A DNA stretch of 64,000 nt. Origin: Polytrichum commune (Eukaryota; Streptophyta; Polytrichopsida; Polytrichales; Polytrichaceae). Below, one piece after another: positions 44,972 through 55,626 of this stretch. How positions within the stretch are numbered: position 1 is the stretch's first letter; each line of letters opens with the position of its first letter. The stretch lies in the NCBI GenBank assembly GCA_950295325.1, contig OX485806.1, positions 36,210,001 to 36,274,000 of the forward strand. The letters are read 5' to 3'. A program made the position numbers and the translations under genes. Under the pieces are notes generated by a model that was given only the letters and a program-made list of their open reading frames with translations, was not told where the DNA came from and did not search any database.

Positions 44972-45450
44972 CACCCTAAACTCTGTAATATCAGCCCCCC
45001 ATAATGTCACACACTCTCTGATATCCCGAAACCCTGGGCAACAGATGTTCGTAGTTCATCTCTCACTCCTTATTGTCACATTTTTCTCCCTTATATCACA
45101 AAATTTGTCATCAATGGAAACCACCCAAAAAGTCAACCCACATCTTCGTATTGCGCCATGTGTCAACATGTGGAGTGTCTTCTTTTTCTTTTTCTTCTTC
45201 TTATGCCATTTGTTGAATGTTGGTGCATGCGTCTGCCACATCGTCCGGGGAGGTCAAGTGGAGTGGACCACACTAGCGTAGGTGATGGGAGAACATATTC
45301 AAATTGTCCTCACATCTCCTTTGTGTTATTCCATAGTGTCACATGCTACACTAAATCTATAATATCACGCATCTATGTTAACACTACGAAACTTTGTAAT
45401 ATCACGTGCACTTTGGTTGCCACAGGTGTGATAATACGGAGCTTAGAGCG
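44972..45450. mobile_element. pogo-type MITE with TA target site (479 bp)
   Basis: Left end CACCCTAAACTCTGTAATAT and right end the complement of CGCTCTAAGCTCCGTATTAT, flanked by TA at 44970-44971 and 45451-45452. Terminal pattern CA..CTAA.CT..(A/T)TA.T(A/G)TCA and subterminal TAATGTCAC words resemble the pogo elements at 20759 and 54040. The ORFs inside are not conserved. Confidence 0.6.
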
Positions 45451-45676
45451 TATCTTATGAAACTCAAGTCCCATGTTCATCTACATCCCCTTTTGTGGCA
45501 ATTCCATAAACTGATCATTGTTCCCCACTCAATGTGCTTAATTTGATGCCAAGGTTTAATGAGGTTAGCAAACTTATTGCTCCTCACCCCACTCTTCCAA
45601 ACTCCGATCCCCCATCAAGCAAGTAATTCCAGAATCTAGCACCCATTGGTGAGTCGGCCCCAACCGTCCAAGGTCA

Positions 45677-46623
45677 TACCGTACGTTAAGGGCAGCTTCG
45701 ACACATGTTAGCAGAATAATTAATTAAAGTTCAAAAAGTGGGTTTGGCACCTAAAAATAGTATATTCATATTTTCAGCAGTTTCCTCTTTTAATTTTTAA
45801 AAACTCAGCCTAAATTCATTTTTAATTTTCTATTTAAGCTTATATCTTGTACATCTCTCTTGCATTGAATGACAAGTAAGATGTGAGTGAAGAGTTGAGA
45901 ATGCTCTGTGCTTTATGCAAGTAGAGTGAAGTTGTGTTCAACAATGCATATGGGATATGTAAACTTTAAGGTGAAGCACCGAGTTAGACTTCATTTTTAT
46001 AACACGCATAACTTTTGCATAGAGTCTTCAAATGACATAAAATTTCTTGGAGGTGAAAGATTACTTGATTTCTAAAATTTTCTTAGACCAACAAAATTCC
46101 AAAAAAGTTGATCTTCTATGCACAAATGAGCTCCGAAAAACTGTTATGAACGCATTTTAATTTTTTGATCTTTACACAGCTGCAATGTTTTGTCCATATC
46201 TTTTGCATAAAGACTTATTTTGACACAAAACTTGTTGGAGGTGGAAGAAGGATTGATTTCTCAACTTTTGTTAGTTGGACAAAATTCTATAAAACTTCAT
46301 CTTCTATGCTCAATTGGACTCCAAAAATTTGTGTACAACACATTTGAAAAGCCTCACCTTGAGTCTTGCTACTTCTTAACCCATATTCTTTGTGGACTAA
46401 TGTAAGTGAGCTTGATTACAAAAGGAGCACCTTCTCCCTTTCAAAATTCACATATGCTTCCACTGTAAGTAAAACTCTAGTGAGAAGTAAAAATTTCTTA
46501 CTTTTTGGCAATTTTGAAAAACAATTAATTTTATGTTCGGCAAAAAATGCTAATAATTTTCCAAAATTTTCGGCATCTATTTTTAGAATTATTTTGTGCC
46601 GAACCTGCCCTTAACGTACGGTA
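45677..46623. mobile_element. TIR element, 947 bp, superfamily unknown
   Basis: Both ends read TACCGTACGTTAAGGGCAG (19/19), then TTCG.CACA. The interior holds a diverged direct duplication (about 45985-46150 and 46180-46340: AACTTTTGCATA.AG, AA..TTGGAGGTG.AAG, GATTTCT, TTCTATGC). TTA sits just inside the end, so TTA or GTA target duplication cannot be told apart from TIR sequence. Short frames within carry no motif. Confidence 0.75.
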
Positions 46624-46639
46624 GTAGAAGTGCGATTGT

Positions 46640-47114
46640 GGATTTTGCAATGGAAAAGGCGTTGGTTTTATCAACACCTACCTTGGGAGGTCAATTTCTC
46701 ACATAATGGAATTGCGACAAGGGTCCTAAAATCAAACTTGGCCCTATAGCCACCATCAAGAAGAGAATTGGAAAGGAGAATCGGAACCTCGAGTTGGAAG
46801 GCCCGAGCACGAAAAGAGTCTTAACACTCTATGGAACTCCACCGTGGGTGCACTAAACTAGCGGAGAACCTTCAGAAGAAGGTGATGGGCACACCTCCGA
46901 CTCTTTCCAATCAAGTGCACATCATGTCAAATACAGTTAGAGGGCCTAAAGACCCTTCAGTAGCGAGTAGGTTAGAGGATAATGTTAGAAACAAGAGGCC
47001 TAAGATTAACAATTTATCCTTGTAAGGACACAAACTTCAAGGAACAAATCTTGAGACAATTTCGTTTAGGGTATGGCCTCAAGTTTGCTCATGGTCAAGG
47101 GCCACTTCTCCCAT
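46640..47114 (+). pseudogene. LINE ORF remnant upstream of the endonuclease (tentative)
   Basis: Lies directly upstream of L1-like endonuclease sequence and in the same direction. Contains basic, Lys/Arg-rich pieces (KKRIGKENRNLELEGPSTKR, then RNKRPKINNLSL) like the linker that separates the gag-like zinc-finger part from the endonuclease in plant L1 elements. No zinc knuckle seen. Assignment rests mainly on position. Confidence 0.4.
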
Positions 47115-47553
47115 GTAAGGTAGAAATACCTAAAGCGGTGAAAATAAGTCGATTCGGTTAGAACGAGTGGCTTGAAGTTTTGTGCAATACTTTTCAGAGG
47201 CAAGTTGTTTCGTTATTTTATTCCTTGTAAATAATTATTTACATTTTTTCAAAGAGGCAAGTAAGTCAAACCATGTACTTATACAATAGAGTCTCCCTAA
47301 TCTAAACATCAAAATATTCTACTCCACATACAAAGATACGCAAAACGGTTAACCTTAATGGCACCCAAAAGTGATCGCAAGTGGTGTGAAACAACACCTA
47401 TCCAGTCAATCAGTGCATCCCATCTAGCAATACATCCTTTTCGGTCCACCACTTTTCCAATTAGCCATTTTGGGTTTGCACAAGAATCATTATATCCCTA
47501 GTCTAGTGCATCACTAGTGATCATTCACCGCTTTAGGTATTTCTACCTTACTC
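47115..47553 (+). mobile_element. TIR element (439 bp) inserted in the LINE
   Basis: Left end GTAAGGTAGAAATACCTAAA followed by GCGGTGAA; the right end is its exact complement (28 bp). The interior matches 55785-56219 inverted. No TSD visible. It separates the presumed LINE linker from the endonuclease. Confidence 0.8.
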
Positions 47554-47965
47554 ACGGATCGTACTGGTGGGGCCGGTAAAGGGGGATTGCCATACTAATG
47601 CAACCAAAGTGGAGAAGCTTACTTGTAGACTCGGGTTATTGTGAGAACAATAGAGCAATTTAGATTAAGATGTATGTATCTCTGCGCACGCCCGCCGTGG
47701 GGGGGGGGGGGGGGAAGAGATTTAAGTGTGAAATGTGTTTATGCTTCAAACATGTCAATGGAAAGAATGGCCTTGAGGGTTAAACTTGAGGCCAACGATC
47801 CAATGGATTGCCGGTGGATTGTAGCTAGAGATTTTAACATGCTGGAAGGTAGAGAGGCCAAGACTTTGTTGAGCAGAAAACTCATGAGTAGATAAGAAAC
47901 GTCATTATGGGAGAGAATCAAAGACACACTCCAAGTCTCGGACTTCTCCATTGCATATGGGGGAC
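47554..47965 (+). pseudogene. L1-like LINE ORF2: endonuclease, first part
   Basis: From 47706 the frame reads DLSVKCVYASNMSMERMALR, WIVARDFNMLE and, after a stop at 47893, LWERIKDTLQVSDF. This is the order YAPN..., GDFNM(V/I), W..L...L...D of the apurinic-type endonuclease of plant L1 LINEs; the Gly before Asp-Phe-Asn has become Arg. A G-run at 47699-47714 adds a frame uncertainty. The domain is cut by the LTR-L insertion at 47966 and resumes at 49535. Confidence 0.8.
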
Positions 47966-49529
47966 TGTGAGCCCAAAATGGTGCCCACATGTGGTGATTA
48001 ACTCTTCGGAACCAAATTTAGTTTGACTTTGAGGTGTTATGATTATTCACAAAACATAAAAAGAGTGAAGTGTGGTGTGGATTTAAGTTTAGGCATTAGG
48101 TGGTGTTGTGTGATTATTTCAAGGTTGATTTCAATAAGAGGATGCCTTGATTATGTGAGTAGGGGGTAAGGTGAGGCAAGGTGAGCTCCGCGGGTTAAAT
48201 GCCCACTTTTGGATCCACTTTGTTAGTTTAGGAAGAAGGAAGCTTGGTGGATGGGGATTAGTCCCTACTTTGGAGGAGAGGGTTAAAGGATTGTGATTGG
48301 GGGATGCTAATCCTCTCACCCTATCCTCACCTCTCTCTCCCTCTCTCCCTCTCTCCCTCTTTGCTACTTAAGGTGTTTTTCTCTCATTTTTCTCTCTCTC
48401 CATCAAGCGCTCTCAAGGGAGCAAGCTCTTAAAGAGCTTGAGCCACGTGTGTGGGTTGTTAGTTCTTAGTGAAGTTAATTAGTTGAGCTCTCTCTCTCAA
48501 GTCCTCCCAAGTGAGTGAGATCTTAGAGTTTAAGATTGCATATAGTGATTAGTTGGTAGTTAGTGAAAGTAGTGTGTTAGATTAGTTCACGACTTAGGAG
48601 CAAAAGAAAGAAAAGAAAAGAAGAATTTAGAAAACCTTGGTTAGTGGATGAAAGGGGTTGTATTAAGGTTCGCTAGTAGATGGACTACCATATAGTCCCT
48701 AGGACTGTGAATGTTAAGCTGCTGGCAGCAGATTGCTGGACTTGGGGATTAAGCTGCTGACAGCGACTGCGGGACCTTGGAGACTAAGCTGCTGGCAGCG
48801 ACTGCTGGACCTTGAGACTAAGCTGCTCGGCAGCAGACTGCTGGACTTGGAGATTAAGCTGCTGGCAGCGACTGCTGGACCTTGAGACTAAGCTGCTAGG
48901 TAGCAGACTGCGGGACCTTGAGATTAAGCTGCTAGCAGCCGACTGCTGGACCTTGAGATTAAGCTGCTAGGCAGCCGATACTGCGTACCAATGGTTAATT
49001 AGACGGTTGGCAGGTTTAGCAAGTTAATATTAAGGTTGTGTGAAGGGAACCACTAAACCATCCAATAGGGTGTTAGACCAATCGTAGACTAAAATAGTTC
49101 TTAGACTAGTGCTAAGCTCAATAGGATAGGCAAGGTGTGTGGAAGTCTCATGTGATTGAATGTAACATTGACTATAGATTAAGTGTTTTTCAACACTTGC
49201 ACCTATCGTTCAAAATAACTCACTTGCATTATTAATGGAGAATGTGGAGGACTCTTGCAATGGCAAGAGAAATGGGGTGAAGATCAAAAGAGTGAGGGGA
49301 ATGTCCGTAAGGGCATGTGCGGCTAAAGCCGCGGGTTGGACTCTTGAGAAAGCCAACTCTAGCACAAGCCAAGAGGCCAACATTAATAAAGCACAATGAG
49401 TGAGACAATACGTGTTCATTTGAACATGAAAATTACCTTGCACATGGTTCAATGTTGTAATAGATAAATGTGATTCTCAAAGTCATCACCCGGACTAGGA
49501 CGCTTAAGGGTGGTGGATTTGGCCTCACA
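47966..49529 (+). mobile_element. Solo LTR, LTR-L family (1564 bp), nested in the LINE
   Basis: Starts TGTGAGCCC, ends GGCCTCACA, with a perfect 5-bp TSD GGGAC at 47961-47965 and 49530-49534. A CT-rich tract at 48322-48362 and TTGCTACTTAAGG follow at the place where the other copies have CT tracts. No internal retroelement sequence remains. Confidence 0.93.
48714..48985. repeat. Minisatellite inside the LTR, unit about 34-36 bp
   Basis: Eight units of the form TAAGCTGCTGGCAGC(A)GACT, GCTGGACCTTGAGAT, with variants at the GGCAGC step. GCTGC..GCAGC gives each unit a small hairpin. Unrelated in sequence to the minisatellite at 27006-27488 although it lies in the same LTR family. Confidence 0.9.
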
Positions 49530-49534
49530 GGGAC

Positions 49535-49800
49535 CCCATCACTCATGGGACAACCTTAAGGATGATGGAGTAAGAGTCTTGGCTAGATAAGATTGGACTT
49601 ACACCTTCTTGGAATTTGGACCTTCACTGAGTACATCATTCAGGGTGATGATGTAAGATCTGATCACCACCTTGTGACATACCAAATAGAGTTGTGCACT
49701 CCATCTAAAAGAAGATCGAAATGGAAGGCAAACGCACAATACCTCACTGAAGCAAAGGAGGAGATGAATTTTTTTTTAGAATCAAGATGATACTACGAAC
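49535..49800 (+). pseudogene. L1-like LINE ORF2: endonuclease, last part
   Basis: After the LTR the frames give LARLD.TYTFLEFG, then, after a shift, GDDVRSDHHLVTYQIEL and SKRRSKWKANAQY. This is the R-x-x-S-DH-x-P/L region that carries the final catalytic Asp-His of the LINE endonuclease. It continues 47554-47965 directly once the LTR and one TSD copy are ignored. Confidence 0.75.
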
Positions 49801-50215
49801 CACTCTTCTCCAAACTCAACAGGATTACAACACTCGTATAAATAAATTTTTAGGAGGAAAGCAGGCGAGTTTCGCAAGATAGAGGAATCCAAATGTGCCA
49901 AGTTAACCAAAGCCCAATCCCTCCTTCAACTTGACCCTACATTGACCAATGTACAAGTGGAGGTAAAAAATGCTTGAGAGGAAGTACAACAGATGGAAAC
50001 TCATAAGACTCAAGGGAGACAAATAAGGTCTAGGGCAAGGTAGATAAAAATTGGAGATAGGATTACTAAAGAATTCTTTGCATCCAGAAGGGAGAAATTC
50101 CTTGGCCATCTAATCACCCAACTTAAAATGGAGCAAGGCGTCACTATCACGGAAAGAGAGTTGATGGAGAAAACATGTACTAACTACGTACCACTCCAAG
50201 TCATACACACCACAC

Positions 50216-50724
50216 ATGCACAACGTTGGTAGAGAGGATATAGTTCAAGATCTACACCATGTCCCAAGGAAATTATCGGGTGAGAGATATGCCACATTGG
50301 ATAAAGCAATCACCATTAAAGAACTTCCATCATCATTGGAAGAGATGACCATCAAGGCACCTGGTCCGGATGGCCTTATCATTGACTTCTTTAAGATGCG
50401 TTGGTCCTTTATCAAAGAGCACAAGACTTTTACCTTACCATGGTACAAGACTCCTTCACCCTTTGCAAGTTTCCATGAAGGTTACTAATTAAAGAACTAA
50501 ACGCTCTTTTGCACATAGTGGATGCTAGGGACGAACTTACTAATTGGCATCCCATTATACTTCTCAATGTATCGTACAAGATCTTTGTGAACGCACTTCA
50601 ACAACGACTTCAACTGCTCCTATATGAGGTAATTAATAACGACCAATATGTGTTCCTTCCCCTTAGGTATATTCTTGACAACATGTTTCTTTCCATGCAA
50701 CATGAGACTTCTTACCATTGCTAA
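50216..50724 (+). pseudogene. L1-like LINE ORF2: reverse transcriptase, first part
   Basis: KAPGPDGLIIDFFK is the finger motif at the start of LINE reverse transcriptase. After one frameshift near 50488 come NWHPIILLNVSYKIF, NALQQRLQ, then NNDQYVFLPLRYILDNM, the well-known R-P-I-S-L-L-N ... Q-x-x-F-x-x-x-R-x-I-x-D-N series. The palm box with (Y/F)ADD is not found between 50725 and 51180, which suggests deletion or replacement. Confidence 0.82.
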
Positions 50725-51179
50725 CATTTGGGACGAAGGTACAACTAATTTTATCCCTTGGGAAATTTCTCAACCTCAAATTGGGATAATTGCTCAACCT
50801 CAATATAACCTTTGACCTCTATTCTGGCAAATTTAACCAGATGACTTTTGACTTGCAAAATGGGGATGGTACGTGTGATGCATCTAGTTTCCTTTCCTAT
50901 GTGGCAGGGCTATCTCGCGGGTAACTATAGGTTTTATTGGTCACAAGTGTGGGATCCACTTTGGTCTGTGAAAGAGGTTGCATTCATGTGATCAATTTGG
51001 CACAAAGCGATGGCGGTCAATGAATGAAGGGCCTGCATCGCGCCCATTTCAATCTCCAAACAATGTGTTTTTTGCCTACGTAATACTAGTGATTCGGTCA
51101 AATACAGGTTGGCAACAAACGAGTAGAGAAAGAAAGCACCGCTTCCTTATTCAAACATCAATTTTTATATAGGTATAGA

Positions 51180-51880
51180 TGGTATCTCTTTATTTTTTGT
51201 GGTCCTGACCAGGACTACATTCAAGCTAGGAGAGCTTGGAGATGGGCCAAGTACATCATGCATGAACTATGCGAGGTTAGAATTGGCAATTATGACATTT
51301 TCAACTGGAAGCAAGCAATTTTTGGGGAAAGGATTCCCAAAAAATACGGCAAAATGATTAAAATTTGGCACCTTCTTAGGGGCATTACTCTTTGGACCAT
51401 TTGAATTGAACGGAATGACAAAGTGTTTAACCAAGAACAATGGCACATGTCTAAGGTTAAGCATCGTATTTGGGACGAGCTCATCATTTACGCCAAAGCG
51501 GCGTGTCGAACAAATTAAAGTTAGTAGCTTCTCTATGATGGCCATGCTCCAAGGGTTTGACAAAACTTGGGGTGCTAGAAATGTCTTGTGTAAAAGACAT
51601 GAGATGGTTATTGAGTGGAATTGGGAAAGACAACGTAGATAAGGGGCGAGTTTTGACTATTAGAAGGGGTGGTAGTTTGGGGGTTGTCCTTGATAGTGGT
51701 CAGTCTTTGATTTTATTATGTGCGGTATTTCACGCCCGAGGGGTCCTGCCTCCCCTCGGTGTGGGCGTGTTTTTCTTCTTGGTGTTAATTCATTTTGGCG
51801 TTGAATGGTTTGGCCTTCTGTTGGAAAAAAAAAATTAAAAAAAGAAAAAGAAGAAGAAGAAGAAGAAGTTTCGTTTCCTA
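51180..51880 (+). pseudogene. L1-like LINE ORF2 C terminus and 3' tail
   Basis: With frame changes: RAWRWAKYIMHELC, NWKQAIFGERIPKKYGK, then TLWTIWIERNDKVFNQEQW, the tryptophan-rich segment after the RT in plant L1 elements, and finally AMLQGFDKTWGARNVLCKRH up to the stop at 51640-51642. A short 3' region (CCCGAGGGGTCCTGCCTCCCCTCGGTG, an imperfect hairpin) leads to an A-rich tail at 51827-51868. The same ORF end and 3' hairpin recur at the right window edge. Confidence 0.8.
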
Positions 51881-52094
51881 TTCCTCCCAAAAAGGACGAA
51901 ACTTTGTTGATGGTTATATATAGTAAATTTGGCAAATCAGTTGAAGTGAAATGGCATGGCATACGTGCCTCCCAAGCAACAACTTCAGTCCAAACTGGAA
52001 CAAACTCTACAGTATGGCACAAATCCAAACTTAAAAATAGAAGCCACTTTTCAAAACAGAAGCCGTCTTTTCTTTCTTTCTTTTTTATTTTTTA

Positions 52095-52975
52095 AGTGAG
52101 TGTTAAGTGTTAAGTGTTGTAACATGTTTTACTCCCTTCTTTGTTAATTGCACCTCTATAAGTGTTAGTTTTGAGAAAATCAAGGTAATAATATATGAGA
52201 GCATACATTTTAAACATGTAATCACATTTATCCCATATTCTTTGCGAACAATTCAAAATTGTTGGTGGCACACGGGTGTTCTTTCGATCTCTATTGAGAG
52301 GGAGATAGAGAAAGCTAGGCGCTTGGTAGAGGTTGATGAAGTTGCTACTTTACTTCATCAACTGACGTTATTGTCATTTGATAGTGAGGTGGGTGACGTG
52401 ATGAATGCTCATGAATACCTCAAATTTGAGATGGAGTTTGATTTAAACAACCCCTATGAACCTACCGATGAGGAGTTTTTTGGATATGTATTCCTCAAAA
52501 CATCAAGAAATTAATGTTGGTGAGGTTATGGTTGATGTGGTAGAAGAAGTTGTAGGATTTAGTGTTGTTGAGCGTTCTCTAGAGGATTTGAAGAAATACT
52601 TTGAACAAAGACCAAATGATGCCCTATCACACATCATGAGCATTCAAGGACTTCAAAAGGAAGTTTCATCTCATCATTTGGAAACTTCTCATCATACTAT
52701 TATAGACTCTTTCTTTCGGTTAGTTTAGTTGGAAGAATCTTGTCAAGTTACTACTACTATATATATATATATATATACATAATTTCTTTCAATTAGTTTA
52801 GTTGAAATATGTATTCTCATTTGTACTTTGATTTTTTAGTTTTATAAAATGTTGTGTTCTTCATTTTCGGAAATTTGAAGTGTTATTTCTATAAATATTA
52901 TTAATCATCAGTATGAATTCTATAAGTGTTACTTGTTATAATTCTATATATGTTAATTTTTTGCTACTCCCGACA
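52095..52975 (+). mobile_element. pogo/Tigger-type element, second subfamily, edges uncertain
   Basis: AAGTGTTA-type words cluster on both sides of the coding remnant at 52250-52728 and mark likely subterminal regions. No clean TIR or TA pair could be fixed. An (AT)n run is at 52758-52777. Confidence 0.45.
52250..52728 (+). pseudogene. Tigger transposase C-terminal part, one frameshift
   Basis: Begins at TIQNCWWHTGVL, the conserved end of the Tigger DDE region (consensus type NCWRHTGI). Then come REIEKARRLVEVDEVATLL, ALNEYL-like NAHEYLKFEMEFD and NPYEPTDEEFF. A +1 shift near 52500 links to VEEVVGFSVVERSLEDLKKY and SHHTIIDSFF. Upstream of TIQN the frame is not transposase-like, so an internal deletion joins flank to tail as in the copies at 21029 and 54361, but the tail is a different, longer type. 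Confidence 0.7.
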
Positions 52976-53227
52976 TTTATGGAGTCTTGACTGTTTACGC
53001 GTTTGCCCATGTTGCTTATGCCCCCTCCCCACCTGATTTTAGCTAAGCCTAAGAGTTGATTCTAAAAACACGGCCTTCACACCATCGGCATTATCTAGTG
53101 GCGAGCCTAGTTAAAAGTGGAGGTTTTAAGCCTCAAGCACCAACCCTCCCATCGGTACCTAGACATGAGGCAAGAATGTAGGACCTTTAAAAGTGTCGCC
53201 TCCCGCCCTTGTGATTGGTTGCTTTTA

Positions 53228-53828
53228 GGGCCACTTCACACACATAATTGAAGGCCCCTGACCATGGCAATGTAAGAGCTCTCATTGGCCGAAATGACGG
53301 AGACAATCCAAGTTCACTTCACACTAGGAGGTGAAGGTCTAAAGGCCCCCAAAAAAGTTTGTGGATGAAAAGTTTGCATGAAGTCCTACATGGCAGGTTG
53401 TGGATAAGGGTGCATGGTCTCTCGGAATTTGCGTCAGACCCACCTCCAAGAGGTGGGCCTGACGCAAATTCCGGGAGACCATGACTTTTTTAATATTTTC
53501 CCCAGCATGACGCATTTCAGGATAAATTGCATAGCAAATTCCAGAACAAATTCCAGGTTAGATTCTAGGACAGACAAACACCACCAAGTAATTCTCTTAA
53601 GTTGATCAAGTTTGAGACATATTATATTAAACCAAATCCTCCCTCTTTTTCCCGCTAACAAATATGCAATGGCCCCTCAACATGGTTCATTCGCACTTCT
53701 CACTATGCTTGAGGGCCCAAGACTACATAAAATGGCTTTCCCAACACCCATGGTACGGCCTTTGGATGAGAATCAAGGGTCCTCACCATTACAAGGTCAC
53801 GGCTCTTGGCTCATGTGTGAAGTGGCCC
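53228..53828. mobile_element. Tourist-like MITE containing a near-perfect hairpin (601 bp)
   Basis: Ends GGGCCACTTCACACACATAA and the complement GTGTGAAGTGGCCC, flanked by TTA at 53225-53227 and 53829-53831. Terminal sequence is related to that of 14177-14743 (GGGCCGCTTCACAC). Two ORFs of 79 and 75 codons inside are not supported as genes. Confidence 0.85.
53414..53482. repeat. 69-nt hairpin, 33-bp arms, 3-nt loop
   Basis: Arms 53414-53446 and 53450-53482 are complementary at 31 of 33 positions, with loop CAA. The outer bases are ATGGTCTC and GAGACCAT. It is independent of the terminal repeats of the surrounding element. Confidence 0.95.
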
Positions 53829-53939
53829 TTAGTCTTAGGCACGAGGACTGAGGGCCCAAGACTTGTCCATTAACAAAAACTGATGGTTAGATAGATGAGT
53901 AGTAAGGCATTTGGGGATGGGACAAAAACTATCCAACAT

Positions 53940-54039
53940 TCATTGCTTGGTAGATAAAACAATGAACATGTGTGAAAGCTACTTAACTAAGACCTACTTG
54001 AAAATCTCCGGAGCAAGTTCTTGTAGGTGCATTGGGATA
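53940..54039 (+). repeat. Dispersed repeat Z, left half (split by pogo copy 2)
   Basis: AGCAAGTTCTTGTAGGTGCA up to TTGGGATA matches 61175-61212. The right half continues at 55088. Confidence 0.85.
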
Positions 54040-55087
54040 CAGTCTAACCTTGATAATGTCACCCTTGTTAATAGAACACCTTGATATTGTCACCTAAAAG
54101 TTTGAAACCGATTTTCATAGTGTAAAACTCCCTCGTTATTATCCCTATCACCCTTGATAATGTCACTATTTTTTTTCAAAATCCGTAGTGTAAATGTGAT
54201 AATATCAAGTATGGATGGATTGTATGGGTGGGCATGGGTTCGATATTATTGTTCATGGGTGAGCATGGGCTAAAGCAAAGCATATTGGGGGTCATTGAAT
54301 GAGCTCTCATTCAATGCTTTCGGCATAGTGGGATGCCTTGTGTAATTTCAAATTTGGTACGTGTTTCGGAGTCCAAATGCTCAATCCAAAATGGAGGAAG
54401 CAACTTTGGAATTGGGTAGACTCATCGCCGCATTAAATTTGGGTTTGGATGTTGAAGGCAAGCCTGTAGAAAAGCTTTGTCCTTTGGAGTACATAAACAT
54501 GGAAGGTGAAGATGATTTTGAGGTGGAATTTTCTACTGAGGAGCTTGTGCAATTAGTGCAAGATGGCGAACAAGTTCTTGATTCCATGGAAGTGGACCCA
54601 TTGATTGTTGATAGCAGTGATGATGAGTCTAAAGTAGTGAAGCTAAGCGATGCACAAAGATATGCTAAAGATGTTTTGAATTTTATGACTAGACAAGGTT
54701 CTCAGATTTTCAGCACTCATGAGTTGTTAGAAATGGAAAAAATCCATGACAAACTCATTAGAATTGGTGTTGCACATTTAACATCAACAAAACAATGTGA
54801 CATTAGAAGCTTCTTTGTCTCTAGTGAGAGGTCTTTACCTGATCTCAATGACACATTATGATGTGCTCTTGTTGTTATTCACAATTTTGAATTAGATTTT
54901 ACATTCAAAAACATTGAAGTCTCCTATTTGTTATTTAAAAAAAAATTGTAATTATATTTTGATTTTCTACATATTTTTTGATAATATCACATTATGCACA
55001 AAATGTGACATTATCAAGTATGTCACACCTTGTTTATATCACACTTTTTGGTGAAACGGAGGGTGTGACATTATCAAGGTTAGGGTG
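54040..55087 (+). mobile_element. pogo/Tigger-type element, copy 2 (1048 bp)
   Basis: Left terminus CAGTCTAACCTTGATAATGT, right terminus the complement of CACCCTAACCTTGATAATGT, flanked by TA at 54038-54039 and 55088-55089. The unoccupied version of the site is present at 61211-61212. Subterminal TGATAATGTCAC and TTATATCACAC words at both ends. Compared with copy 1 it has an extra segment at about 54230-54400. Confidence 0.93.
54361..54861 (+). CDS. pogo/Tigger transposase C-terminal tail (166-residue ORF)
   Basis: An open frame to the natural stop with LIAALNLGLD, LCPLEYINMEGEDDF, STEELVQLVQDGE, a DSSDDES acidic stretch, KVVKLSDAQRYAKDVLNFM and a final SSERSLPDLND. It corresponds to the region after the DDE domain of Tigger transposases; the two HTH DNA-binding domains and the catalytic residues are not present. 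The ATG at 54361 lies at the deletion junction; M-E-E-A at 54391 is an alternative start. It is mildly acidic, with no transmembrane segment. Without DDE it cannot be an active transposase. Confidence 0.75.
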   Translation: MFRSPNAQSKMEEATLELGRLIAALNLGLDVEGKPVEKLCPLEYINMEGEDDFEVEFSTEELVQLVQDGEQVLDSMEVDPLIVDSSDDESKVVKLSDAQRYAKDVLNFMTRQGSQIFSTHELLEMEKIHDKLIRIGVAHLTSTKQCDIRSFFVSSERSLPDLNDTL

Positions 55088-55400
55088 TAGTTGGATGCCT
55101 CCGCTATAACCGAGGGAGCTTTACCCGGCTCTTAGGAAAAACTTTGGTTATTTGGTAAAGTCAGGTGGGGATGGGGCGATATTATTTTAATGTGGTTAAA
55201 CCCCAACTTCATTGATTTTATCATTGTCATATCAATCATGTGATGTGGGACTCCTTGTTAAACTATGGCCGTAATCATTGGCAGGAGCTTCGGGAAGCTT
55301 ATCATAAAGCCCTTGAAATTGCCAAACCAAAATTCATAAATTGTATTTAAGGAAGGATCTCCACATTAGCTGGACCCCTCATGGCCTTGTTATTGGCCTC
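55088..55400 (+). repeat. Dispersed repeat Z, right half
   Basis: GGATGCCTCCGCTATAACCG, AGCTTTACCCGG, AAAAACTTTGGTTATTTGGT and AAAGTCAGGTG match 61213-61292. Beyond about 55170 the two copies diverge. Function unknown. Confidence 0.75.
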
Positions 55401-55405
55401 TTTAG

Positions 55406-55626
55406 CTACACTTAATATGATATTTAGCATCAATTACTGTTTGGAATTACGCAATGCTATAAGCGTTTACTCTACATCTCACTTTTATCAACAAAGGTTG
55501 TATTGGTTGTTTGGACATTATAGAACATTAATGTCTTTACTTGGTACAAAATTACATTGATAGTCAAAGATATAGGAATGTGTAACTATTAATAGTAAAT
55601 GACATTGATTATCATATTTAGTGTAG
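55406..55626 (+). mobile_element. MITE-B, complete (221 bp)
   Basis: Starts CTACACTTAATATGATATTT, ends ATATTTAGTGTAG; body as in 15207-15430. Confidence 0.75.
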
